This document shows, in pieces, positions 25,926 through 34,827 of a stretch of DNA of 64,000 nucleotides. Below the pieces are notes generated by a model that saw only the letters and a program-made list of their open reading frames with translations, did no database searches and was not told where the DNA came from. Location: NCBI RefSeq assembly GCF_046592965.1, contig NZ_JBISBV010000005.1, positions 186,001-250,000 of the forward strand, given 5' to 3'. The DNA comes from Marivita sp046592965 (lineage in GTDB: Bacteria > Pseudomonadota > Alphaproteobacteria > Rhodobacterales > Rhodobacteraceae). Numbering within the stretch: position 1 is the first letter of the stretch; every line of letters begins with the position of its first letter. A program made the translations under genes and the position numbers.

Positions 25926-27482
25926 TCACTCCGATTTCCGGCGCACCACAACGTCGGTTTCGGCGCCGAGCGAGGCCGCCAGAGAGGCAAACCGCGCTTC
26001 CGCCACCTCGCCATAAAGCGGCGCCGATCTCGGGGTCAGCTTGAGCCGCAACAGCTTCTTGCGCGGGTGCCAGTGCAATGCGGTTCCATCCGCGCTCGCA
26101 TCCGACATCCAGAGCATCGCGCCGAACCGCAACGCCTTGCCCAGAACCTCCGCTTCCTGGGTTTCCTTCGCGGAAATCAGCCCCTCAAGGTCTTCAAACC
26201 GCGTGCCCTCGCGCTTGTTCTTGTAACGGTGCAGCAACGCCAGCCCGAGAAACACCCGTTCCGAGTGCTTCAACCCACCCAGATTGGCGCGGGTGGCGTT
26301 GTCAAAGCAGGTCTCGGCACGGTAATCGGGATGTGCGCGCCAGCTGACATCGTGCAACAGGCACGCCGCCTTGACCAAGCGGATGCGCGCGCGATCTGTT
26401 CCGGAAAACAATGGCAAGACAAACCGGTACAGCTTTTTACCAAAGCCCGGCAAACGCGCGTCCTTCGCCTCTGCAAAGCGGCAGGCTTCGATCAGGGGAT
26501 CGCGGTCGCGCAGCTCCTGCGGCATTTGCTCGTAGAGCAGCCCTTCGCGGATACCATAGCTGGAAATCGCGATATCCTTGGGCCGGAATGTGTGCACCAG
26601 CCGTTTCAAGACATCGGCCGCATAGGGCACTAGGCTCATCCGGGCGTTGGAAATGCCACATGCCTGTCGCAAGGCCTCCAAGTCCGTGGTCTTGATGAAC
26701 TTGACCGTCTCGCCAACCGATTTCTTGTCCATCCGGTATTCGTGCAGCACGTGCAACGGGTAGCCGCGACGCAACATGTCAACGCGCGCAATCGCGCGCC
26801 ATGACCCACCGACCAGAAACAACCGGTCGGGTTGCGGCCCCATGTGCTCCGCCAGTTTGTCCATCACGGTCTTGATGTGGGTGTCGCGCCCCTTTTGTCC
26901 GCCCGGCAGATCGCGCAGTTTCAGCGGCCCCAGATTGGAACTGATCCGGCGGCCCACGCGACCCTCGGCCATCTCGGCAAGTTCCATGGACGACCCGCCG
27001 ATGTCGCACACCAGACCATAGCTTCCGGGCCAGCCCAACAGCACACCCTGAGCCGAGAGCCGCGCTTCCTCTTCGCCCCCGATCACCCAGATGCGCAAAC
27101 CCGTCTCGCGCAACACATCGGCGCGAAACTCCGGCCCGTCCTCGGCTTCGCGCACGGCTGCCGTGGCCACGACGGTCAGCGGCGAGAGCTTCATGCCGTC
27201 CGCCAGAGCCTGAAAGCGCATCAGCGCCTTCAAGGCGCGTGCGCGCCCTTCGGGGTTCAGTCGTCCGGTTTCGGACATCCCGGCGCCGAGGCCACACATC
27301 AGTTTTTCGTTGTAGAAATACGCAGGCGAGCGTGCGGCGCCGTCAAACACCACCAGTCGAACCGAGTTCGATCCGATGTCCACCACCCCGACGCGGCTGA
27401 GCGCACGCGCCTTGGGGCCATCGAACAGGGGTCGGCCAAACGGGCTGATCCGGTCTTGCTCGGCTTGCGATAGTTCGCCCAT
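25926..27482 (-). CDS. ppx: Ppx/GppA family exopolyphosphatase
   Basis: 518 aa of the actin-like Ppx/GppA fold. Seen: VGVVDIGSNSVRLVVFDGA (phosphate-1 loop), GLVCDIGGSSMELAEM (second loop), and a C-terminal HD-like helical domain with LLHDVSWRAHPDYR. It hydrolyses polyphosphate or pppGpp; context favours polyphosphate because ppk lies 400 bp upstream on the same strand, separated only by a small opposite-strand gene. No promoter was identified for it in the 208-bp gap upstream. Confidence 0.93.
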   Translation of the reverse strand: MGELSQAEQDRISPFGRPLFDGPKARALSRVGVVDIGSNSVRLVVFDGAARSPAYFYNEKLMCGLGAGMSETGRLNPEGRARALKALMRFQALADGMKLSPLTVVATAAVREAEDGPEFRADVLRETGLRIWVIGGEEEARLSAQGVLLGWPGSYGLVCDIGGSSMELAEMAEGRVGRRISSNLGPLKLRDLPGGQKGRDTHIKTVMDKLAEHMGPQPDRLFLVGGSWRAIARVDMLRRGYPLHVLHEYRMDKKSVGETVKFIKTTDLEALRQACGISNARMSLVPYAADVLKRLVHTFRPKDIAISSYGIREGLLYEQMPQELRDRDPLIEACRFAEAKDARLPGFGKKLYRFVLPLFSGTDRARIRLVKAACLLHDVSWRAHPDYRAETCFDNATRANLGGLKHSERVFLGLALLHRYKNKREGTRFEDLEGLISAKETQEAEVLGKALRFGAMLWMSDASADGTALHWHPRKKLLRLKLTPRSAPLYGEVAEARFASLAASLGAETDVVVRRKSE

Positions 27483-27625
27483 CTGGCCCTCCGGTCACGT
27501 TGCGCGCACCGTGTCAAAGGCGGCTGCACAGGTCAAGAAAACTTGGCCTGTTTTCCGCGCGATTGTCGTGGCGTCCCCAAGACACCGCTGCCCGGGCGGA
27601 TGATCGGCAGGATCAAAACAAGCAA

Positions 27626-27654
27626 TTGCCAAGCGCGTGCCGGGATGCTATCAA
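27626..27654 (+). promoter_or_regulatory. Sigma-70 promoter of the 51-aa membrane protein
   Basis: TTGCCA (27626-27631), 17-bp spacer, TATCAA (27649-27654), each one to two mismatches from consensus. A start near 27661 gives a leader of about 30 bases with the ribosome binding site AAGGGG. Confidence 0.7.
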
Positions 27655-27676
27655 ATAGGCATATTCAATACCTATT
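27654..27676 (+). promoter_or_regulatory. Operator-like palindrome overlapping -10 and transcription start
   Basis: AATAGGCAT-ATTCA-ATACCTATT: 9-bp arms with one mismatch around a 5-bp centre. Its AT content is far above the surroundings. The position from the -10 box into the leader is that of a repressor site. The cognate regulator is not recognised. Confidence 0.6.
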
Positions 27677-27690
27677 AAGGGGTAAATCCG

Positions 27691-27846
27691 ATGACGCTGT
27701 CCGAAGCATTTCTCTGGCCGGGAACCAAGGTATGTGAGCGGCTCGGGGTTGATCCCGAAGGCGAGGCGGGGTTGATCCGCTGGATGATCAACACGTTGGT
27801 CTATCTTGTGGTCAGCCTGATCGTCGTCTGGATCATCGTCGTTTGA
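27691..27846 (+). CDS. 51-aa single-span membrane protein, unknown
   Basis: ATG at 27691 after AAGGGG (9-base spacing). The protein begins MTLSEAFLWPGTKVCERLGV, followed by DPEGEAGLIRWMIN and a hydrophobic C-terminus (TLVYLVVSLIVVWIIVV) making one membrane span with the N-terminus probably cytoplasmic. It sits between ppx and ppk on the opposite strand, with its own promoter and palindrome, and ends 42 bp before the ppk stop. I do not recognise the family. Confidence 0.7.
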   Translation: MTLSEAFLWPGTKVCERLGVDPEGEAGLIRWMINTLVYLVVSLIVVWIIVV

Positions 27847-27888
27847 CAATTAGACAGGCGGGTTGATCCAAAAAGCGAAAGCGCGCGG

Positions 27889-30066
27889 CTATTCGTCGGC
27901 GGTATGCGTCAGCTTGGGCACATCCGAGGCACCGGCCGACCCGCGACCCGAGAGTGACGGGTTTTCCATGAAAAAGCGGTGACAGTTGAAGACAAACTCG
28001 CCTTCGTCCCAAGTGGTGCGCACAAACCGGCCATCGGGTTGCATGATCCAGCTTTGCGCCACGTCGGCCAGGTTGGCAGCCATGATCTGGCTGACGATCT
28101 GCGCCTTGACGGTGGCGTTCTCGATCTCGACCAATGTCTCGACACGTCGGTTCAGGTTGCGTCCCATCCAGTCGGCGGATGACATGAACACCCGTGCTTT
28201 CTTGTGCGGCAGCCCGTGTCCGTTGCCAAAGCAAATGATCCGCGAATGCTCCAGAAACCGGCCGATGATGGATTTGACGCGGATATTTTCGCTCAAGCCC
28301 TCGACACCGGGGCGCAAGCCGCAAATGCCCCGGATCACGCAGTCAATCTTAACCCCGTCCTGGCTGGCGGCATAAAGCGCGTCGATCATGTCCGGCTCGA
28401 TCAGTGAATTCATCTTCAGCCAGATATGCGCCGGCTTGCCCGCCCGCGCGAATTCCGACTCTGCCGCGATCATCTCCAGCATTTTCGGCTTGAGAGTATG
28501 GGGCGAGATGCTCAGGTTCTCCAGTCCCTCGGGCTGCGCATAGCCCGACAGGTAATTGAATACCTTGGTGGCATCGCGCCCCAGCTTGTCGTCACAGGTG
28601 AAAAAACTCAGATCGGTGTAGATGGTCGCGGTGATCGGGTGATAATTGCCGGTGCCGTAATGGGTGTAGGTCACCAGGCGGTTGCCCTCGCGCCGCACCA
28701 CGATGGAAATCTTGGCGTGTGTCTTCCATTCCAGAAAACCGTACACCACATGTGCGCCCGCGCGTTCCAGACGCCGGGACTGGCGGATATTGGCGGCTTC
28801 GTCGAACCGCGCCTTCAACTCGACGAGGGCGGTCACCGATTTGCCATCCTCGGCCGCTTCGCAAAGAGCGGCCACAATCGGCGATTGGCGGGATGTGCGG
28901 TAGAGCGTCTGTTTGATCGCCACCACATCTGGATCGCGCGCAGCCTGGGCAAGAAACCGGACGACCATGTCGAAGGTTTCATAGGGGTGATGCAACAGCA
29001 TGTCCTTCTGGCGGATGGCCGCGAACATATCGCCGTCGAAATCCTGTACCCGTTCCGGTACGCGCGGCGAAAACGCCGGCCAAAGCAGATCGGGGCGCGC
29101 GTCGAGCACAAGTTGGCGCAGATCCGCCATGCCGATCATTCCGGTCAGTTCGATCACATCGTCGTCGCGCACCCGCAATTCATGCATCACGGTTGCCCGC
29201 AACCGTTCGGGGGCGCCCGCGGATACCGTGAGGCGCACCACTTCTCCGCGCCGGCGCCGCTTCAAGGCCACCTCGAATTCGCGGACCAGATCCTCGGCTT
29301 CCTCCTCGACCTCGATATCGCTGTCGCGCAGCACCCGGAAACCAAAATGGTCGCGCAGCTTGTAGCCCGGAAACAGCCGGTCGAAATGCAACAGCAAAAC
29401 CTCTTCGAGAAAGATGAACCGGTCTGTGCCGCTTTGCGCGGGCAGCGCGATAAACCGCTCGATCTGTGCTGGGATCGGCAGCAGCGCTTGCAGCCCGGTC
29501 TTGTCCTTGCGTCGTTCCAGCTGAAGGGCCAGGCAATAGCCATTGTTGGCGATAAACGGGAACGGATGTGCAGGATCGACGGCCAGCGGCGTCAATACCG
29601 GGAACACCTGATTGAGAAACACGTCTTCCAGATAGGCCCGATCGTCGTCGTCCAGATCGTCCCGATTGAGAATCGAGATGTTCTCGGCCTCCATCTGCTC
29701 GCGTAGATCGGCCAGCACGCGCTGCTGAGACGCCATCAGATCCCGGGCATCCGCGTTGATCAGCACCAGTTGCTCGGCCGGGGTCAGCCCGTCGGCGGCT
29801 GGCGTGACGTTGCCCGCCTGCGCCAGTTCGCGCAAACCGGCGACGCGCACGGTGTAAAACTCATCCAGATTGGCCGCCGAGATCGACAGGAAACGCAAAC
29901 GCTCGAGCAAGGGCACGCGCGGGTTTTCAGCCTCTTCCAGAACCCGCCAGTTGAACCCCAGCCAAGACAGTTCGCGATTCACAAAGCGTCCGGGGCCGGT
30001 CAGATCGACATCACTCACCTCCGCCGGAGCAGCAAGCGGTGCGTGCAGAAAATCGGCGCGATTCAT
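27889..30066 (-). CDS. ppk: Polyphosphate kinase 1
   Basis: Reversible synthesis of polyphosphate from ATP at the membrane. 725 aa, normal length. N-terminal domain with RFVNRELSWLGFNWRVLEEA, central HKD-like half with YTHYGTGNYHPITATIYTDL (the family's autophosphorylated histidine lies in such a motif) and FMSSADWMGRNLNRRVETLV near the C-terminus. It is followed on the minus strand by ppx and preceded by hdaA (35 bp), giving the order AI-2E permease, hdaA, ppk. Confidence 0.95.
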   Translation of the reverse strand: MNRADFLHAPLAAPAEVSDVDLTGPGRFVNRELSWLGFNWRVLEEAENPRVPLLERLRFLSISAANLDEFYTVRVAGLRELAQAGNVTPAADGLTPAEQLVLINADARDLMASQQRVLADLREQMEAENISILNRDDLDDDDRAYLEDVFLNQVFPVLTPLAVDPAHPFPFIANNGYCLALQLERRKDKTGLQALLPIPAQIERFIALPAQSGTDRFIFLEEVLLLHFDRLFPGYKLRDHFGFRVLRDSDIEVEEEAEDLVREFEVALKRRRRGEVVRLTVSAGAPERLRATVMHELRVRDDDVIELTGMIGMADLRQLVLDARPDLLWPAFSPRVPERVQDFDGDMFAAIRQKDMLLHHPYETFDMVVRFLAQAARDPDVVAIKQTLYRTSRQSPIVAALCEAAEDGKSVTALVELKARFDEAANIRQSRRLERAGAHVVYGFLEWKTHAKISIVVRREGNRLVTYTHYGTGNYHPITATIYTDLSFFTCDDKLGRDATKVFNYLSGYAQPEGLENLSISPHTLKPKMLEMIAAESEFARAGKPAHIWLKMNSLIEPDMIDALYAASQDGVKIDCVIRGICGLRPGVEGLSENIRVKSIIGRFLEHSRIICFGNGHGLPHKKARVFMSSADWMGRNLNRRVETLVEIENATVKAQIVSQIMAANLADVAQSWIMQPDGRFVRTTWDEGEFVFNCHRFFMENPSLSGRGSAGASDVPKLTHTADE

Positions 30067-30101
30067 CGGAAATCCCTTTTGGCGGTCATGCGGCGGTTGA
30101 G

Positions 30102-30797
30102 TCAGTCTGGCGCGGTTTCCTCGGTAAATTCAAGCTCTGCCATTGCTTTGCGTGCCAAACTGCGCGTCACGCCCTTGGGCGTTCCCAACGCCTCGCGGTC
30201 CAGATGCGCGACGATCCGTCCGGCGGCATCGAAGGACCGCGGCATGCGGCGCACCAGATAGGGGATGACATCGGCCATCGGAACGATCTGTCGATCCGCA
30301 AACAGCTTTGCCACCACCGCCGATAGCAACAGATCATCCGGTGCCGCCATCTTGGCGACTGCGGTGCCTGCCATCCGGCTTGCCAGATCGGGCAGGGACA
30401 GCCCCCACCGCGCCGGCGGCAACGTCGCCGTCATCAACAAGGTGTGGCCATTGGCAAGAACCAGATTGTGCAGGTGGAACAACGCGGTTTCCAACGCGGC
30501 ATCACCTGAGATCCGTTCGACATCCTCGATGCAGATCGACGATGCAGCAAGCTCGGGCACGTCGGATTCGCGCAGATCGGTTGCCGCAACCATGCGACCG
30601 CCGCTTTCATTGCACCAGACGTGAACCAGATGGGTCTTGCCGGACCCGTGTGGCCCCACCAAAGCCAGTTTGCCGCTTGGCCAGCCGGGCCACATGTCGA
30701 TCAGCCCCAACGCCACCGCATTGCTTTCGGTGATATAGAAATCGCCGCGCCCCAGCGCGGGTCGCGCGGGGATGTCGAATTTCATCTGATGCGGCAT
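30102..30797 (-). CDS. hdaA: HdaA, DnaA-related regulator of replication initiation
   Basis: 231 aa AAA+ protein related to the DnaA ATPase domain. Family role: with the DNA clamp stimulates ATP hydrolysis on DnaA after initiation. Seen: N-terminal clamp-binding-like QMKFDIPARPALGRGDFYI, P-loop VGPHGSGKTHLVHVW, DNA-motif-like SICIEDVERI and sensor region LLMTATLPPARW. It starts on the base after the stop of the AI-2E permease gene, so the two are coupled. Confidence 0.88.
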   Translation of the reverse strand: MPHQMKFDIPARPALGRGDFYITESNAVALGLIDMWPGWPSGKLALVGPHGSGKTHLVHVWCNESGGRMVAATDLRESDVPELAASSICIEDVERISGDAALETALFHLHNLVLANGHTLLMTATLPPARWGLSLPDLASRMAGTAVAKMAAPDDLLLSAVVAKLFADRQIVPMADVIPYLVRRMPRSFDAAGRIVAHLDREALGTPKGVTRSLARKAMAELEFTEETAPD

Positions 30798-31865
30798 TTA
30801 TCGCGGATCCTGATCGCTTGCGCCACGGTACAACTGGCTGCTCAGATATTGGTCGGCCGCAAAGCGCGTCACCACTCCGATGACCGCCGCCAAGGGCACC
30901 GCCACCAACATCCCGACAAAGCCGAACAGCGTGCCGAAGATCGCCAGCGCCAGAAGCAGCCAGACGGGGTGCAGCCCGACCGATGAGCCCACAAGCTTGG
31001 GCGTCAGGAAATTGCCCTCGACCACCTGTCCGACCACGAAGACGCCTGCCACCAGTCCGATGGACACCCAGTCGCCCCAGAACTGGAACAGCGCCAGACC
31101 TATCGCCAGTGCCCCACCAATCAAGGCGCCAAGATAGGGAATGAACGTCACCAATCCGGCGATGAACCCGACCACAAGGCCGAATTGCAAGCCGATAAGC
31201 ATCAGTGCAACTGCGTAGTAGGTGCCCAAGATGATGCAAACCGTGCCCATTCCGCGTATGAACCCGGCCAAGGTCGCGTCGATGTCGCGTGCCAGTTTGC
31301 GAATGGTCGGCGCATGGTCGCGCGGCAACAGCCTGTCGACCCGAGCCACCATTCTGTCCCAATCAAGCAGCAGATAGACGGCAACGACCGGAACGATCAC
31401 GAACAGCATGATCACATTGATCAGTCCCGCCGCCGAACTGAGGATGGTGTTCAGCAATTCACCGCCCTTGGCCTGGATCGTTTCTCCCATCGACACGAGC
31501 GACTGGCGCAGGGCACTTTCGGAATTGACCAAATCGGGGAACCGCTCGGCAAGGAAGTCGCGCAAGCGGTTGAACAGCGCCGGTGCGACCTCGAAGAGTT
31601 CGACCGCCTGCCGGATCAGTGTCGGGATGAGGAACAGGAGCATCACCGTGAAGGCCAATATCCCGACCACCGTGATCAGCGCCGTGGCCGCGACGCGCGA
31701 CAGTCCCAGTCTTTCCAGACGGTCCGCCGCCGGATCGAGGAAATACGCGATTGCGCCGCCCAAAACGAACGGCAGCAACACATCGCCAAGAAACCAGAGC
31801 ACGACCACGAACGCGATCGCGGCAATTCCCCAATATTTCAATTGCTCCCGCGCGGTAAGCGCCAT
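30798..31865 (-). CDS. AI-2E family transporter (PerM-like permease)
   Basis: 355 aa with seven to eight spans: KYWGIAAIAFVVVLWFLGDV, GLSRVAATALITVVGILAFT, and a C-terminal half with GVFVVGQVVEGNFLTPKLVG, VGLHPVWLLLALAIFGTLFG and MLVAVPLAAVIGVV, the latter being the family signature. Quorum-signal export is only one proposed role; others are Na+/H+ exchange. I chose the ATG at 31865 (MALTAREQ), preceded by AAGGGCG, over 32048, which would overlap proS. Confidence 0.9.
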   Translation of the reverse strand: MALTAREQLKYWGIAAIAFVVVLWFLGDVLLPFVLGGAIAYFLDPAADRLERLGLSRVAATALITVVGILAFTVMLLFLIPTLIRQAVELFEVAPALFNRLRDFLAERFPDLVNSESALRQSLVSMGETIQAKGGELLNTILSSAAGLINVIMLFVIVPVVAVYLLLDWDRMVARVDRLLPRDHAPTIRKLARDIDATLAGFIRGMGTVCIILGTYYAVALMLIGLQFGLVVGFIAGLVTFIPYLGALIGGALAIGLALFQFWGDWVSIGLVAGVFVVGQVVEGNFLTPKLVGSSVGLHPVWLLLALAIFGTLFGFVGMLVAVPLAAVIGVVTRFAADQYLSSQLYRGASDQDPR

Positions 31866-32046
31866 GGCACACGCCCTTATATTTGCGCCCTTCATCGCCT
31901 TTCGGACCCCGGGATTCAAGAGGCACGCGCCTTCGCATCGCGTAATCGCGAAACCTTGCAAAAGCCGGTTATTGATCGCGCGGCTGTCTTGCCGGTCCTG
32001 ATCCAACCGGATAGGACGGCGCAAACCACCCTGAAGAGGTCCAAAC

Positions 32047-33399
32047 ATGCGCCTGTCCCGCTATTTCCTGCCCGTGCTCAAGGAAACCCCCTCCGAGGCC
32101 CAGATCGTCAGCCATCGCCTAATGCTGCGGGCGGGGATGATCAAACAGGCCAGCGCCGGGATCTATTCGTGGCTGCCCATGGGCTACAAGGTGCTGCGCA
32201 ACATCGAAAATATCGTTCATCAGGAGCAGGCGAGGGCAGGCCATCTCGCAATGCTGATGCCCACGATCCAGTCCGCCGACCTTTGGCGGGAAAGCGGGCG
32301 ATACGATGCGTATGGCGAAGAAATGCTGCGCATCAAGGACCGCGGCGGGCGCGACATGCTGTTCACGCCCACGGCCGAGGAGCTGATCACGGATATCTTC
32401 CGCGCGCATGTCAGCAGCTACAAGGACTTGCCTCTGACCCTCTACCAGATCCAGTGGAAATTCCGCGACGAGATTCGCCCCCGCTTCGGCGTCATGCGCG
32501 GTCGCGAATTCCTGATGAAGGACGGCTACAATTTCGATTTGACCAAGGAAGATGCGCTGCACGCCTATAACCGGCACTTGGTCAGCTACTTGCGCACCTA
32601 TGAACGCATGGGGCTGCAAGCGATCCCGATGCGCGCGGATTCCGGCCCGATCGGCGGTGACGATACACATGAATTTCTCGTGCTGGCCGAGACGGGCGAG
32701 TCAGAGGTGTTCTATGACAGCGAGATCACCGATCTGAAATTCGGCGACCGGCAGATCGACTACGATGACAAGGCGCAGTGTCAAGCGGTGCTCGACGAAT
32801 TCACCTCGCGCTACGCGCGCACCGACGAGACCCATGACGAGGCCGAATTTGCCAAGGTCCCCGAAGACCGCCGCCGCACCGCGCGGGGTATCGAGGTCGG
32901 TCAGATCTTCTACTTCGGCACCAAGTATTCCGACGCGATGGGCGCCACCGTGGCTGACGCAGAGGGCAATCGCGTTCCGGTCCACATGGGAAGCCACGGC
33001 ATCGGCGTCAGCCGCCTGCTCGGCGCTATCATCGAGGCGAGCCATGACGACAAGGGCATCATCTGGCCCGAAGGCGTGACCCCGTTCCATTGCGGAATCG
33101 TCAACCTCAAGCAAGGCGATGCAGAAGCCGATGCAGCGTGCCAGTCGCTCTATGACAGCCTGATCGCGCTCGGGCTTGACCCGCTGTATGATGATCGCAA
33201 CGAACGCGCCGGAGCCAAATTTGCAACGATGGATTTGATCGGCTTGCCGTGGCGGATCACGGTCGGTCCGCGCGGCCTCAAGAACGGTGTCGTGGAACTC
33301 ACGTCCCGTCGCACCGGCGAAAGCGAGGAACTGGCGCCGGAAACGGCGATCCAGCGCGTCGCTGACATCTACGCGAAGGTCCGGCCTTCTTCTCATTGA
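32047..33399 (+). CDS. proS: Prolyl-tRNA synthetase (short alphaproteobacterial type)
   Basis: Charges tRNA-Pro. 450 aa, the short bacterial form lacking the editing insertion domain seen in E. coli ProS (572 aa). Motifs: RLSRYFLPVLKETPSEAQ, motif 2 YQIQWKFRDEIRPRFGVMRG, motif 3 MGSHGIGVSRLLGAIIEA, then the anticodon-binding domain. Ribosome binding site GAAGAGG. A dispersed-repeat copy follows the stop; glmM is convergent. Confidence 0.96.
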   Translation: MRLSRYFLPVLKETPSEAQIVSHRLMLRAGMIKQASAGIYSWLPMGYKVLRNIENIVHQEQARAGHLAMLMPTIQSADLWRESGRYDAYGEEMLRIKDRGGRDMLFTPTAEELITDIFRAHVSSYKDLPLTLYQIQWKFRDEIRPRFGVMRGREFLMKDGYNFDLTKEDALHAYNRHLVSYLRTYERMGLQAIPMRADSGPIGGDDTHEFLVLAETGESEVFYDSEITDLKFGDRQIDYDDKAQCQAVLDEFTSRYARTDETHDEAEFAKVPEDRRRTARGIEVGQIFYFGTKYSDAMGATVADAEGNRVPVHMGSHGIGVSRLLGAIIEASHDDKGIIWPEGVTPFHCGIVNLKQGDAEADAACQSLYDSLIALGLDPLYDDRNERAGAKFATMDLIGLPWRITVGPRGLKNGVVELTSRRTGESEELAPETAIQRVADIYAKVRPSSH

Positions 33400-33433
33400 A
33401 AATACTCCGGCGATTTGGGGGTGGCTCCCCCAT
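33394..33433. repeat. Dispersed intergenic repeat, copy 3 (degenerate)
   Basis: GAAAATACTCCGGCG followed by GGGGGTGGCTCCCCC, the same plan as the other copies (AAATAC-C core, then a G5/C5 hairpin) but less similar in the core. It overlaps the proS stop and lies in a convergent gap. Confidence 0.6.
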
Positions 33434-33483
33434 TCCGCCGGTTTGCGTATTTTGCCACGCGGCCTGAACGCCGCGCTGTCAGA

Positions 33484-34827
33484 TCACGCCGTAGCCTCGA
33501 CTTCGGCAACGATGCCGTCAACCACGTCGACAAGCAGCGCCTCGTCTTCGCATTCCGCCATCACCCGGATCAGCGGCTCGGTTCCGGACTTGCGGATCAA
33601 CAGCCGGCCCTTTCCGTCAAGCCGTGCTTCGGCGTCGGCAATGGCCCGCTTGACGGATGCGGCTTCCAACGGCGTCGCCGAGGCGTCATAGCGGACGTTC
33701 TTCAACAATTGTGGCACCGGATCGAAATTGCGCACCAACGCGCTGGCGGGGCGGCCGGACCGGCACATTTCGGCCAAAAACTGCAAACCGGCCATCAACC
33801 CGTCGCCCGTGGTGGCGTAATCCGTCATCACGATATGGCCCGACTGCTCTCCGCCGAGGTTCCAGCCGCCGCGCCGCATCGCCTCGACGACATAGCGGTC
33901 GCCGACGCCCGTGCGCTCAAGCCGCAAACCGCGTGCATCCAGAAACCGCTCCAGCCCGAGGTTCGACATCACCGTCGCCACAAGAACGCCACCGGCCAGC
34001 CGCTCTTCCTCGGCCCAGCGCGCCGCCATCAGCGCCATGATCTGATCGCCATCGGCAACCTGACCGGTCTCGTCGATCAGGATCACCCGGTCGGCATCGC
34101 CGTCCAGACAAATGCCAACATCCGCGCCATGCGCAACCACCGCCTCTGCCGCCAGTTGCGGATGAGTCGAGCCACAGCCCTTGTTGATATTCAGACCGTT
34201 CGGGCTCACCCCAAGTGGGATCACGTCGGCGCCCAGTTCCCAGAGAACCTCTGGCGCGGCCTTGTAGGCGGCCCCGTTGGCGCAATCGACGACCACCTTC
34301 AGACCGTCCAGCCGCTTGCCTGACGGAAAGGTGGATTTCACCCGTTCCTGATAGCGGAACCGACCGTCGTCGATCCGCTTGGCGCGCCCGATATTGTCGG
34401 CCTGCGCCACGTCCACGCCGCTGTTGATCAACGCTTCGATCTCGGCCTCGTCGTCATCCGACAATTTGAACCCGTCAGGACCGAAGAACTTGATTCCATT
34501 GTCCTGCGCCGGGTTGTGGCTGGCCGAGATCATGATGCCCAGATCGGCGCGCATGGATGGTGTCAGCAATCCGACAGCCGGTGTCGGGACCGGACCGAGC
34601 AGCAAGACGTTCATTCCCGTCGAGGTCAGACCGGCGGTCAGTGCGTTTTCGAACATATAGCCCGACAGCCGTGTATCCTTTCCGATAACAACGCGGTGTA
34701 CGCCTTTGGAATCGCGCCTGAAATGGCGACCGACGGCGGCACCGATGCGCAGCGCCATGTCGGCGGTCATCGGATGGATGTTGGCGGTCCCACGAACGCC
34801 GTCGGTGCCAAAAAGCTTGCGTGCCAT
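33484..34827 (-). CDS. glmM: Phosphoglucosamine mutase
   Basis: Converts glucosamine 6-phosphate to the 1-phosphate for UDP-GlcNAc synthesis. 447 aa. Seen: KLFGTDGVRGTANIHPMT, the phosphoserine loop GIMISASHNPAQDNGIKFFG, the metal loop DGDADRVILIDE, the sugar loop GGEQSGH and the phosphate-binding RKSGTEPLIRVM. The start overlaps the folP stop by one base (TAATG), so it is coupled to folP. Confidence 0.96.
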   Translation of the reverse strand: MARKLFGTDGVRGTANIHPMTADMALRIGAAVGRHFRRDSKGVHRVVIGKDTRLSGYMFENALTAGLTSTGMNVLLLGPVPTPAVGLLTPSMRADLGIMISASHNPAQDNGIKFFGPDGFKLSDDDEAEIEALINSGVDVAQADNIGRAKRIDDGRFRYQERVKSTFPSGKRLDGLKVVVDCANGAAYKAAPEVLWELGADVIPLGVSPNGLNINKGCGSTHPQLAAEAVVAHGADVGICLDGDADRVILIDETGQVADGDQIMALMAARWAEEERLAGGVLVATVMSNLGLERFLDARGLRLERTGVGDRYVVEAMRRGGWNLGGEQSGHIVMTDYATTGDGLMAGLQFLAEMCRSGRPASALVRNFDPVPQLLKNVRYDASATPLEAASVKRAIADAEARLDGKGRLLIRKSGTEPLIRVMAECEDEALLVDVVDGIVAEVEATA

